DNA of 63,313 nt from contig JAKIUC010000021.1 of assembly GCA_021647785.1 (NCBI GenBank), positions 1 to 63,313 on the forward strand, in the 5' to 3' direction. A program made the translations under genes and the position numbers. The DNA is from Melioribacteraceae bacterium. GTDB lineage: Bacteria > Bacteroidota > Ignavibacteria > Ignavibacteriales > Melioribacteraceae. The notes under the pieces are model-generated. The model was given only the letters and a program-made list of their open reading frames with translations. It made no database searches and was not told the origin of the DNA. This document shows, one piece after another, positions 17,302 to 27,700 of the stretch (position 1 is the first letter of the stretch; every line of letters begins with the position of its first letter).

Positions 17302-20300
17302 ATGAAAAAATTAATAACAATATTTGTCAAATATCCATTCTACGCAAATATAATAATTGCAATTGTGGTAATAGCTGGCGGATTGAGTTTAATGAATATG
17401 AAGCGTTCGTTCTTTCCCGAAACACAATCTAGAATTCTTCAAATATCTATGTCATATCAAGGGGCTTCTCCTAAGGAGATGGAGGAAGGAATTACAACAA
17501 GAATTGAAGAAGCACTTAGAGGAATTGTTGGAATTAAGGAAATTACTTCTACATCTTCTGAAAACTTCTCTAGTGTTAGGGTTGAAACAACTGGAGAGTA
17601 TGATTTAGATGAAACTTTAATGGAAGTTAAAAATGCAATTGATGGAATTAGCTCATTTCCCTCTGCGGCTGAAAGACCAATTATATTTAAACGACGCAGC
17701 AGAACACAAGCAGCATTCGTAGGGCTTTCAGGAGATGTCGATTTATTAACTTTGAAAAAATATGCTCAAAAAATTGAAGATGATTTTTTAGCCTCTGGTA
17801 TTATCTCTAAAATTACAATAAACGGATACCCGGCACTTGAGATTTCTGTTGAAGTTAAGGAGGAAGATTTACTCCGTTACAATTTAACATTCGATTTAAT
17901 TGCCGGTGCAATTGCTGCAAACAATAGTGATGTTGCTGCAGGGCAAATTAAATCTGATGATGAAGAGATTCTTATCCGTTCTCGAAACAGAAGTGTTGAC
18001 CCAAATGTAATTGGTGATATAATCCTAAGAGCAAATAGCGACGGTAGTTTCCTACGTATAAGAGATATTGCAAAAGTAAAAACAAAGTTTGCCGATGTTT
18101 CCAGTTCTACATTAATAAATGGTAAGACTGGCGTTTTCTTTTCAATAGAGAAACTTGGCAATGAGGACTTAGGAGAAATTTCAAAATTTATAAATAACTA
18201 CGTTGAAAAATTTAATAACGAACATAATAATGTTCAATTAAATATTACGTTCGATTTCAACTCAATGCTCGATAGTCGTCTGGAGCTTTTATATAACAAT
18301 GGCGGTATCGGGCTTTTACTCGTAATAATTGCATTAGCATTCTTTCTAAGTTTCAGGCTTTCGCTTTGGGTTGCTTGGGGAATTCCAGCATCATTTCTCG
18401 CAATGTTTGTGGTTGCAAGTATGTCGGGCATAACAATTAATATGATTTCACTTTTTGGAATGATTTTAGTTGTTGGAATTTTGGTGGATGATGGAATAGT
18501 AATAGCCGAAAATATTTTTGCACATTTCGAAATGGGTAAATCGCCAAAGCGTGCTGCTATTGATGGAGCATACGAAGTACTACCCGCAGTAGCTACATCA
18601 GTAACCACAACTATCGTAGCGTTTACACCTCTTCTTTTACTTGAAGGAAGAATGGAAATGCTTTATGAAATGGCTTTTATAGTGGTCTTTAGTTTGGCGT
18701 TTTCACTTGTTGAAGCATTCTTTGTTTTGCCCGCTCACCTATCCAGCAGCCATATTTTACGCCGAAAGGATGAAAAGAAATCAGGAAAAATTAGAGACAA
18801 ACTAGATAAAGTAATTTATGTTTTGCGTGATGTAATGTATAAAAATGTTCTTGAATCTATTATTAAATGGAGATGGATTGTTGCTACTGTACCCATTGCA
18901 CTTATACTTATTACATTTGGTATGATTAGCGGAACAATTATTAAAACAACATTTTTTCCTTCCATTGCCTTTGATAGGTTTAGTGTGAACATTGCTTTTA
19001 CACCTGGCTCTGGGGAAAAACAAACAGTAAAATTTCTTGAACATTTTGATAACATAATTTGGGATGTTAATGCTGAATTAATGGAAGAATTTTCCGACAC
19101 AAATGATTTTATAACTTTCACTTTTCGCTCAATCGGAAATGCCTTTAATGGTCAAGAGGTTGGGTCGCATGCCGGTAATGTTTCAGTACTTATGCGGGAT
19201 ATGGAGGGAGCACCACTTTCCACTTATGAAATTGCAGCAAGAGTAAGAGATAAAATTGGTGAGGTGCCAGAAGCATCTAAGTTAACTGTTGGAGGTAGAA
19301 ACAGATGGGGCAGCCCTATTGCTATTAGTTTACTTAGTCAAAACTTAGAGGAACTTGAATCGGCTAAAGAGATGCTTCTTTCAGAACTGAAGGGAATGCC
19401 AGAGCTTGATAATGTGAGAGATAACAACTCACAAGGGAAGCAGGAAATACAAATTAAACTAAAACCTAAAGCATACTTTCTTGGATTATCTCAATCTGAA
19501 ATTGCTAAACAAATACGACAAGGATTTTATGGCGGACAGGTGCAAAGACTTCAGCAAGGAAAGGATGAACTCCGTGTATGGGTAAGATACCCAACAGATG
19601 ATAGATTTACCATTGGACAATTTGAGGATATGAAAATTAAAACTCAGCAAGGTGAATATCCCCTTACAGAATTGATAACCTACACAATTGAACGAGGTCC
19701 AATAAGCATTAACCGATTTAATGGCTCGCGCGAAGCAAGAATAGATTCCGATTTGCTGGACCCTTTTGCACCCGTGCCTCCAATTTTGGATTTTGTTAAA
19801 ACCGAGATAGTGCCAGAAGTTAAAGCCCACTTTCCTGGAGTTCGTTTTGTATATCAGGGGCAAGCTAAGGATAGTGCTGAATCAGTAAATCAAATAATGA
19901 CTCTGTTTTCAGTTGCATTTATGGTTATAGTTTTAATTCTGCTGATTCACTTTAAATCATTTAGCCACATGGCAATAATAATTATGATGATTCCATTAGC
20001 ATTCCTTGGTGCTGCTTGGGGGCACGGAATACACGGGCAACCAGTCTCTATATTATCAGTTTGGGGAATGGTTGCTCTCTCTGGTGTTATTATAAATGAT
20101 GCTGTTGTTTTCTTAGCTAAGTATAATCAGTTTGTGCTTTCAGGGCTTAAGGTTGAGGATGCTGCGTTCAAAGCAGGCATCGCAAGGTTTAGAGCAATTA
20201 TGTTAACAACTATAACAACTACGTTAGGGTTGTTCCCAATTATTATGGAGACCAGTTTCCAAGCACAATTTTTAGTGCCAATGGCAATTTCTTTAGCCTA

Positions 20301-20463
20301 CGGAGTTTTTATCGGAACTGGATTTATACTTCTATTCTTTCCTGTTCTACTACTAACTATGAACGATATTAAAGTTTGGCTTTATAAATTCTGGAATGGA
20401 AAACCAATTTCACCGGAAAATGTTGAGCCAGTAATTATACATAGCAAAGTTAAAGTTGATTAA
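17302..20463 (+). CDS. RND efflux transporter permease (orphan)
   Basis: A 1053-residue inner-membrane RND permease of AcrB/MdtB type, with 12 expected helices and two large periplasmic loops. The proton-relay pair Asp396-Asp397 is in GILVDDGIVIAENIF, flanked by FFLSFRLSLWVAWGIPASF and ATSVTTTIVAFTPL. The second half repeats the pattern (WGMVALSGVIINDAVVFLAK). It should pump hydrophobic compounds by proton exchange as part of a tripartite complex. The membrane-fusion protein and TolC-like channel usually encoded upstream are absent; a decayed IS110 lies there instead. The start is ATG 17302. A large palindrome follows the stop. Confidence 0.93.
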   Translation: MKKLITIFVKYPFYANIIIAIVVIAGGLSLMNMKRSFFPETQSRILQISMSYQGASPKEMEEGITTRIEEALRGIVGIKEITSTSSENFSSVRVETTGEYDLDETLMEVKNAIDGISSFPSAAERPIIFKRRSRTQAAFVGLSGDVDLLTLKKYAQKIEDDFLASGIISKITINGYPALEISVEVKEEDLLRYNLTFDLIAGAIAANNSDVAAGQIKSDDEEILIRSRNRSVDPNVIGDIILRANSDGSFLRIRDIAKVKTKFADVSSSTLINGKTGVFFSIEKLGNEDLGEISKFINNYVEKFNNEHNNVQLNITFDFNSMLDSRLELLYNNGGIGLLLVIIALAFFLSFRLSLWVAWGIPASFLAMFVVASMSGITINMISLFGMILVVGILVDDGIVIAENIFAHFEMGKSPKRAAIDGAYEVLPAVATSVTTTIVAFTPLLLLEGRMEMLYEMAFIVVFSLAFSLVEAFFVLPAHLSSSHILRRKDEKKSGKIRDKLDKVIYVLRDVMYKNVLESIIKWRWIVATVPIALILITFGMISGTIIKTTFFPSIAFDRFSVNIAFTPGSGEKQTVKFLEHFDNIIWDVNAELMEEFSDTNDFITFTFRSIGNAFNGQEVGSHAGNVSVLMRDMEGAPLSTYEIAARVRDKIGEVPEASKLTVGGRNRWGSPIAISLLSQNLEELESAKEMLLSELKGMPELDNVRDNNSQGKQEIQIKLKPKAYFLGLSQSEIAKQIRQGFYGGQVQRLQQGKDELRVWVRYPTDDRFTIGQFEDMKIKTQQGEYPLTELITYTIERGPISINRFNGSREARIDSDLLDPFAPVPPILDFVKTEIVPEVKAHFPGVRFVYQGQAKDSAESVNQIMTLFSVAFMVIVLILLIHFKSFSHMAIIIMMIPLAFLGAAWGHGIHGQPVSILSVWGMVALSGVIINDAVVFLAKYNQFVLSGLKVEDAAFKAGIARFRAIMLTTITTTLGLFPIIMETSFQAQFLVPMAISLAYGVFIGTGFILLFFPVLLLTMNDIKVWLYKFWNGKPISPENVEPVIIHSKVKVD

Positions 20464-20476
20464 AAAAATATACCTG

Positions 20477-20514
20477 TAGCCGTAGGGACGTAGCTCGCTA
20501 CGTCCCTACGGCTA
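20477..20514. repeat. Perfect palindrome, copy 2 (core CGTAGGGACGTAGC)
   Basis: Two exact 18-bp arms around TC. The core of 14 bp per arm equals that of the copy at 2460-2507. The outer four bases differ but still pair (TAGC/GCTA). It lies between the convergent ends of the RND gene and sppA. Read towards the RND gene it is followed by a T-run (20462-20468), so it could end sppA transcription. Confidence 0.9.
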
Positions 20515-20517
20515 AAA

Positions 20518-20548
20518 GCTCCATAGGAGCGATATTATGGTAATATTA
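20518..20548. repeat. Hairpin plus TATGGTAA repeat, copy 1
   Basis: GCTCCATAGGAGC (hairpin) followed by GATATTATGGTAATATT. It is the same unit as the halves of the element at 24612-24667 and the unit at 24699-24727. It follows the palindrome at 20477-20514 directly. Confidence 0.75.
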
Positions 20549-20563
20549 TCATCCCCAACAGAA

Positions 20564-22327
20564 TTAATTTATCTCAATCTCAAAAGGCAACCGTGCTTGA
20601 ACCTCTCTTGATTTAACCATTTTCAATGCTTTAGAATAATGTTCAAAAATATTATCAATTTCTGGTGAGAATATTTTTGAAGAAATATCTTCCAGCAATG
20701 TCTCAAGTATCTCTTCAAAAGGTTCTTTTATTTCCGGATATTCTACAATTTTATAATCTTCAATTTCTGCTAATTCTTTTACTGATTCTACAGCATATTC
20801 CAGACCGCCAATTTCATCAACCAATCCAATTTCAAGTGCTTGTAATCCAGACCAGATGCGACCTTGCCCAATTTTGTGAACTTCATCAAACGTCATACCC
20901 CTACCAGCAACAACATAGTTAACAAACGTTTTATAAACTCTATCAACTTGTTTTTGCAGTATTGCTCTTTCATTAGAAGTTAGAGGACGAGAAGCAGTAA
21001 TAAAATCAGAATATTTTCCAGTCTTTACACCATCAAATGTAATTCCCAATTTGTTGTCAAAAAACTTCTGCATATTCGGAATAATTGCGAAAACACCAAT
21101 TGAACCAGTAAGCGTAATGGGTTCAGAAATAATTTTATCGGCTCCGCACGAAATATAGTAACCGCCAGAAGCGGCGTACCTACCATACGAAACAACAAAT
21201 GGTTTCTCAGCTTTAGCAAGTTCAACCTCCTTCCAAATAATATCAGAAATCAATGCACTACCTCCGGGAGAGTTAACACGCATTACAATTCCCTTAACAT
21301 TCTCGTTCTTGCGGGCTTTACGAATTGCATCAACAATATTATCTTTTCCAATTTCAGATGTACCCCCTTTGCCGCCGGCAATTTCGCCCACTGCATAAAT
21401 TATTGCAATACGGTTAGATGTAGCTGCCTGACTAGCACCAGCTACTTTATTATATTTTTTTAATGAAATAGTTTTAAGTTTTTCCCTTCCTGTTAAAGTT
21501 TTGAGTTGTTCAATTACCTCAACTTCGTAATTTAACTTATCAACCAATCTATATTTTATAGCATCTGTAGGTGATTGAACAAGCATGTTGTTTGAAATGT
21601 TTATTAGTTCATCCTCATCAATATTCCTTGCTTCAGAAATTTCTTGTAGCAAATGATTATTTATTGAATTCATAAATGCAGAGACTTGCTCCCTATTCTC
21701 TTTACTCATTTCCTCAACAATAAAAGGTTCAACTGCACTTTTAAATTTCCCAACTTTTATTATTTGTGCTTCTATTTCTAATTTGTCAAGTGTCTTTTTG
21801 AAAAACATTAATTCCGCACTTAACCCTTGAAAGTCTATACCACCAGTCGGTGTAAGGTAAATTGTATCAGCTACAGAAGCCAAATAATATGCAGGTTGCG
21901 AGATGTAATTTCCGTGAGCAATTATCGGTTTTCCCGATTCCTTAAAGTCAACAAGTGCATTTCTGATTGGTTCAAGAGTAGCATAACCTCCAACATTTAA
22001 ATCATCCAATTTTAAATAGAGAGTAGTAATGTTACTATCATCCTTTGCTTTTTTTATATTCGAGATAATATCATTCAAACCCAACTTTTTCCCAATCTTT
22101 CCAGAAAGAAAGCTTGAAAAATTAATGTCATCAAAATGAGAACGTTCAGGTATAGCACTCTTAAATTCCAATTCCAAAATTGTATTGGATGAAATTGTAA
22201 CAACATCGTCAGAGTCTAATAGGGCTACCATTCCCATCAGTATTATAAATGAAAGGAAGAAAAACATAAATAAAGCAGCAACAGAGCCAAGTAGCGAAGC
22301 AAAGAAAAACTTAAAGAATTGTTTCAT
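20564..22327 (-). CDS. sppA: Signal peptide peptidase SppA, long (67K) type
   Basis: A 587-residue membrane-anchored serine protease that cleaves leftover signal peptides in the inner membrane. Residues 10-35 form one transmembrane helix. The protein has two tandem ClpP-like halves, as in E. coli SppA. The catalytic Lys is at about 196 in VGKFKSAVEPF in the first half, and the Ser at about 387 in YAASGGYYISCGAD in the second, matching the Lys/Ser dyad split across domains. GSIGVFAIIPNMQKF follows. The start ATG 22327 is directly before the membrane helix. It is divergent from the S9 peptidase gene, with about 100 bp shared upstream. Confidence 0.95.
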   Translation of the reverse strand: MKQFFKFFFASLLGSVAALFMFFFLSFIILMGMVALLDSDDVVTISSNTILELEFKSAIPERSHFDDINFSSFLSGKIGKKLGLNDIISNIKKAKDDSNITTLYLKLDDLNVGGYATLEPIRNALVDFKESGKPIIAHGNYISQPAYYLASVADTIYLTPTGGIDFQGLSAELMFFKKTLDKLEIEAQIIKVGKFKSAVEPFIVEEMSKENREQVSAFMNSINNHLLQEISEARNIDEDELINISNNMLVQSPTDAIKYRLVDKLNYEVEVIEQLKTLTGREKLKTISLKKYNKVAGASQAATSNRIAIIYAVGEIAGGKGGTSEIGKDNIVDAIRKARKNENVKGIVMRVNSPGGSALISDIIWKEVELAKAEKPFVVSYGRYAASGGYYISCGADKIISEPITLTGSIGVFAIIPNMQKFFDNKLGITFDGVKTGKYSDFITASRPLTSNERAILQKQVDRVYKTFVNYVVAGRGMTFDEVHKIGQGRIWSGLQALEIGLVDEIGGLEYAVESVKELAEIEDYKIVEYPEIKEPFEEILETLLEDISSKIFSPEIDNIFEHYSKALKMVKSREVQARLPFEIEIN

Positions 22328-22433
22328 AATTGTGCCTATAAATTAATACATGAAATAATACTTTAAAGATAGGAAATCATTTCCACTATTTTATATTTTG
22401 GAGTCCAATTTTTTTAATCTTAGGAAAAATATA

Positions 22434-24590
22434 ATGGTAAATTTTTGTAAGCTTTTTTTCTCAATCAGTCTCCTGTTATCCTCCATAATATTTACGCAGA
22501 AGAAAGATTTAACATTTGAACAGGCTTATCTTTCTGGCACTCCAGCACTATTAAAACCATTACCCACTGTGGCTACTTGGGCAGATGAAAATTCATACCT
22601 AATTAAGGAAGGAAAAACAATCAACATTGTTGATCTTCATTCAAAAGAGAAAACACTTTTATTAGACTATGATTTGCTGAATGAAATTCTTCCGGAGGGT
22701 TTCGATTTATCGAAAGCTAAGACTCACACAGATGATTATAAAATATTTATTCTAAAAAACAATAACGACTTATATCTTTTCAGTAGAGATAATAATAAAT
22801 TAATTAAAATAACTGATGACGAAAGCGAAGAGAAAAACCCAACTCTATCACCAGATGGAAATTCAATTGCATATACAAAAAACCACAATCTTTTCATTTA
22901 TAATTTTAATAAAAAAGAAGAGACCCAATTAACATACGATGGTTCAGATGTAGTTTATAATGGCTATGCTTCGTGGGTTTATTATGAGGAAATTCTTGGA
23001 AGAACTTCACACTACCGTGCATTTTATTGGTCGCCAGATAGCAGGCAAATTGCATTTATGCAGTTTGATGATTCCAACGTTCCTATTTTTACTCTTGTTA
23101 ATACTGATGGAATATATGGAGAAGTAGAGAAAAGACACTATCCAAAAGCTGGCAAGCCAAACCCGAATGTAAAATTGGGTGTTGTAAATATTGAAACTCA
23201 AAACACTCTATGGATTGATAGTACTCTGAATAAAGACAATTACATAGCTTGGCCCATATTCACCAGTGATAGCAAGGGGTTACTCTATCAGAGGATTAAC
23301 CGCGGGCAAGATAGACTTGAAGTTATGCTTACACAACTTAACAAGTCTGCCACAAAAGAGATATACACCGAGAGACAAAAAACATGGGTGGAGTTTCTAA
23401 AAGATATTTACATACTTCAAAATATGGATGGATTTTTAATCCGCTCCGAAGTTGAAGGGTGGCATCACATTTACCATTACAACTTGGAGGGCAAATTAAT
23501 AAAAAAAATAACAGATGGAAATTGGAGTGTAAAGGATATAACACTTGTTGATGAAGATACTAAATCAATTTATTTCCACGCCAACAAAGAGAACTCAACA
23601 GAAAAATATCTCTACAAAACTAACTTTGATGGTGCTGAAATAATAAAGTTGACCGAAGGAGAAGGGACACACACTTGTACGGTTATGCAAAATGGAAATT
23701 ATTTTATTGATAGACACAGCTCTATTTCACAACCAGCAAAGTTAGTGTTATATAATCTTTCGGATAACACAAAAAATGTAATTGCTGATTCAAAACTTCC
23801 TGAAATGGATGAGTACAACTTAGCAACAGTGGAGCTATTTACTATACCAATAGAGGATGGATACAACTTACCGGCAAAATGGTTTCTCCCTTCCAATTTT
23901 GATACGACAAAAAAATATCCAATAATATTTTCTATTTATGGCGGACCCGGTAGGGCAAGTGTAAAAAACTCATTTCCACATCGCGGATTTGGAAGTTACT
24001 ATCTTGCTCAAAATGGAATAATTGTAATTACAGTTGATAACAGAGCCTCTGGGCATTTTGGAAAAAAGGGGAAAGATGAACTTCACCGAAATCTTGGAAC
24101 ATGGGAAATTGATGATTTAGTTTCAGCAGTAAAATGGTTGAGAAAAAAACCATTTATTGATGCAGATAAAATTGCAATTACCGGAGGAAGTTACGGTGGT
24201 TACATTGCAAGTATGGCTTTGGCGAGAGCTGGAGAGTACTTCAAGTATGGCATTGCAAAATATGCAGTAACAGACTGGAAATTATACGATAATATTTACA
24301 CAGAACGTTTCATGGATACTCCAAAAGAAAACCTGGAAGGATACAAGTATGCCTCTGTAATGACACATGCAGAAGATTACAAAGGTGGAATGCTGATTAC
24401 ACACGGTACAATGGATGATAATGTTCACATGCAAAATACAATTCAGCTAATTGACAAATTGCAAAATTTAGATAAAGACTTTGAACTAATGATTTATCCA
24501 AATCAGCGACATGGAATAAGGCATCCCAAATATCGGCACTCAATGAAATTAGATGTAAATTTTTGGTTTAAGAATTTATTGGGGAGATAA
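22434..24590 (+). CDS. Secreted S9 family peptidase, dipeptidyl-peptidase IV type
   Basis: A 718-residue exported serine peptidase. The N-terminal half is a DPP IV beta-propeller (SPDGNSIAYTKNHNLFIYN, YASWVYYEEILGRTSHYRAF with its substrate-amine glutamates, WSPDSRQIAFMQFDD). The C-terminal alpha/beta hydrolase has the nucleophile Ser586 in GGSYGGYIA, Asp in GTMDDNVHM (about 661-662) and His about 693 in QRHGI. It would cut Xaa-Pro dipeptides from peptides in the periplasm or outside. The frame starts at 22398, but ATG 22434 is chosen because it begins a good signal peptide (MVNFCKLFFSISLLLSSIIF) and has AGGA upstream. Confidence 0.93.
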   Translation: MVNFCKLFFSISLLLSSIIFTQKKDLTFEQAYLSGTPALLKPLPTVATWADENSYLIKEGKTINIVDLHSKEKTLLLDYDLLNEILPEGFDLSKAKTHTDDYKIFILKNNNDLYLFSRDNNKLIKITDDESEEKNPTLSPDGNSIAYTKNHNLFIYNFNKKEETQLTYDGSDVVYNGYASWVYYEEILGRTSHYRAFYWSPDSRQIAFMQFDDSNVPIFTLVNTDGIYGEVEKRHYPKAGKPNPNVKLGVVNIETQNTLWIDSTLNKDNYIAWPIFTSDSKGLLYQRINRGQDRLEVMLTQLNKSATKEIYTERQKTWVEFLKDIYILQNMDGFLIRSEVEGWHHIYHYNLEGKLIKKITDGNWSVKDITLVDEDTKSIYFHANKENSTEKYLYKTNFDGAEIIKLTEGEGTHTCTVMQNGNYFIDRHSSISQPAKLVLYNLSDNTKNVIADSKLPEMDEYNLATVELFTIPIEDGYNLPAKWFLPSNFDTTKKYPIIFSIYGGPGRASVKNSFPHRGFGSYYLAQNGIIVITVDNRASGHFGKKGKDELHRNLGTWEIDDLVSAVKWLRKKPFIDADKIAITGGSYGGYIASMALARAGEYFKYGIAKYAVTDWKLYDNIYTERFMDTPKENLEGYKYASVMTHAEDYKGGMLITHGTMDDNVHMQNTIQLIDKLQNLDKDFELMIYPNQRHGIRHPKYRHSMKLDVNFWFKNLLGR

Positions 24591-24611
24591 TCACAATTAT
24601 TCTCTTTTAAG

Positions 24612-24667
24612 TTACCATAATATCGCTCCTCTGGAGCTTAGTGCCTAGAGGCACGGCATTATGGTAA
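24612..24667. repeat. Cruciform-type repeat: TTACCATAAT arms with two inner hairpins
   Basis: The outer arms TTACCATAAT (24612-24621) and ATTATGGTAA (24658-24667) pair perfectly. They enclose two hairpins, GCTCCTCTGGAGC (24625-24637) and GTGCCTAGAGGCAC (24641-24654). It is thus two inverted copies of the hairpin-plus-TATGGTAA unit. It lies between the convergent S9 peptidase and kinase genes. Confidence 0.85.
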
Positions 24668-24698
24668 TTTCTATACTAATCAAAAAAAACTCAATAAA

Positions 24699-24727
24699 GT
24701 CCCAGATGGACGACACTATGGTATTAA
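24699..24727. repeat. Hairpin plus TATGGTATT repeat
   Basis: GTCCCAGATGGAC followed by GACACTATGGTATTAA, a single half-unit of the same family 32 bp from the full element. The stem sequence is new but still pairs. Confidence 0.75.
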
Positions 24728-24758
24728 TTTTTGCACAAAGATAGTTTTGTTTAAGAGC

Positions 24759-27700
24759 TTATTTAAAAACTACACTAAAAGTAGAACCTTTTCCTTTTTC
24801 ACTTTCAACATTAACTACTGCATTATTTAACTCACAATATGTTTTTACCAAAGTTAGCCCTATTCCATTTCCTTCATATTTTCTTGTGTAGCCCATCTCT
24901 ACTTGTGTAAATGCTTCAAATATTTTAGTTTTATATTCTTCCTCAATTCCAATCCCTGTATCTTCTATTTCAACAACAAGCTGTTCTGCTTTATTTCGTA
25001 AAATTCTTATACTTATTTTACCTTCGTTTGTGTACTTTATTGCATTATCAATTAGTTGTGTAAATATCTGAGCTACAGTGTAATGATCTGCAACTAAATC
25101 TGAGTTTTCTACCAAACAAACTAAATTTAAATCAATATTTTTACTTTTTGCTAATATCTTATTCTCTGTAACTATCTGAGAAATTACCTCTGTGAAAACA
25201 TCAAACTTAGTTAAATGTGGTTCATAAGTTCCTGCTTGTATTTCCGATAAATTAAGGAGAAGATCAACCGTTCTTATAATTCGCACACCAGCTCTTTCTA
25301 TTACTTCAAAACTCATCAACTGATCTTCATTAGCATTCTCCTCAAAATCATATCTTAGAAGAGATGACATACTTACTAAAGCGTTTATTGGTGTACGTAT
25401 CTCGTGCGACATTTGTGCAAGGAATGTAGATTTCAATTTATCTGCCTTCTCTGCTCTCTCTTTTGCTTCAATCAATTCACTTATCATCTCTTTCTTTTCG
25501 GTAATATCCTCTTTTATTGCAACAAAGTGTGTTACTTTTCCTTCTTTATCTTTAATTGGGGAAATTATTGCTGATTCCCAAAATAAATCTCCATTTTTCT
25601 TTTTATTATGGAACTCACCGCTCCAGATACTTCCCGAATTAATGGTTTCCCACAATTCATGATAAAACTCTCTCGGTTGCTCACCAGATTTTAATACTCT
25701 TGGATTTTGACCAAGTGCTTCTTCATAACTAATATCGGTCATTTCAGTAAATTTTGGATTTACATATTCGATATTTCCATCAAGGTCTGTAATTACAATG
25801 CTAACAGGAGTTTGTTCTACTGCACGGGATAATTGCAATATTTTCTTTTCAGCTTTTTTTCTTTCTGTTATATTTCTTATTATTCCTTGAGTTGCTTTTT
25901 TATCCTTGTATTGAATTATAGAGGTACTCACTTCACATTCTATCTCTTTCCCTTCTTTTGTAACGGCTGCAAATTCATAAATAGGTTTTAATTCTTCACC
26001 CTTTTTATATTTTTCAATTCTCTCTTGTATGAAGTTAAGGCTTTGAGGTGCTATTAGTTGAATAAAATCAAATTCAGGTTTACTCACTTCACCCAAAGTG
26101 TATCCGAACATCTCTGTAAATCGGGGATTGATAATTTCAAATCTTTTATCTATCAGCAAATAAACCGCATCGTTTGATTGCTCGACAAGCTGCCTATATT
26201 TTTCTTCACTTTCTGCTAAGGCTTCTGCTGAACGCTGCTGTTCATTTAAGAAGATAACTTTCATAATGGCAATTTCTACTTGGTGTGCCAGAGACTTTGT
26301 AAAAGCTAATTCTGTATCTTCCCACTTATAAAGTGATTTAACCTGATTAAACACAAGTAAATAGTAACTGTTAGATCTGAATGCAAATGGGTGCCATAGC
26401 AGACTTTTTATATCCATTTGTTCATGTAGTATTTTATCTGAACCTTCGGAAACAAAAAGCGGATTAATGTCATTGAAATGGCTTTCCAAATGAGTTCGAT
26501 TTTCAGAAATGTACTTTTCACTCTCTCGGAAAAGCTCGAGCGAGTAATTTGCTTTTGTTGAAGTTACTCCTTCTCTATTAGGATTAAGCCATTCGCACAA
26601 AGCGATACTTTCCCTTTTTTCCAGATCCACCTCATAAATTGAACAACGGTCTAAATTAAGTACTTCACCAGCAATCCGAACCGTACTATCAAGTATCTGC
26701 TGCCGGTCTTCTACCAAAATAACTTCTTGCGAAATACGGTTTAATGCCTTTGCAAATGTTAACTGCTTCAGTAAAGCAGTTTCGTGCCTTATTAGTTCTT
26801 CTTTAGCTAAGCGACTTTTAGTAATATCATCAACTACAATAATAATTCCGGTAATATCTCCATCTATTGTTTTCTGCGGAACTCCTTTCAAGTTTAGAAT
26901 AAGTTCTTTACCCCACGGAGATGTATATTGTTGATTTTTTATTTCAAAGGATTCACCGGTAGTAAGTGTTTTTTCAATAGCATCAGTAATACCCACCTTT
27001 TTTAGTGATGGAATATATATATTAAGTTTTAAGGTTTCTTCTAAGCCAGGACTCCCAATCATATTTATAAAAGCCTCATTGGTGCTAGTTACTTCTCCTT
27101 CTTTATTCAATGTTAGTATTCCAATCGGTACAGAAGAAACTATATTTTCATTAAAATTAGCAAGTTTAGAAAATCTTTCTTCAGCTTGTTTACGCTCGGT
27201 GATATCCTCAATGAGTGCAACCATATATTCATGATTATTATCATCATCCTTGATAATTGAACAAATTTGGTTTGCATGGAAAAAAGAACCATCCTTACGT
27301 TTTACATTCATACTCCCTTTCCACCGCCCTTTGGAAAGTAATGTAGGAAGAATTTCTTCTTGCAGCAATTTAATCCCTTCTTTATCAGAAAACTCGAATA
27401 TCATCTTTCCAATAATTTCTTCAGAGGTATTATAGTTTAAAGTTTTAATAAGACTATCATTCACATAAGTTACCTTTCCTTCAATGTCTGTCATTACTAT
27501 AGATTCACCTGTTGTTTCAACAAATTTGGATAGTTTTCTTAATTCTGCTTCACTTTCTCTCAAAGCCTCCTCTGCCTGCTTCCGTTCTAAAATTTCCTTC
27601 TCTAAATCAGCAGAATGTTTAAGTAAATTTTTTGTGCGAATTCTATGTAGCAGCAAGAATAGAAACCCAATAAGAAAAACTACAATAATCTGGAACCAGA

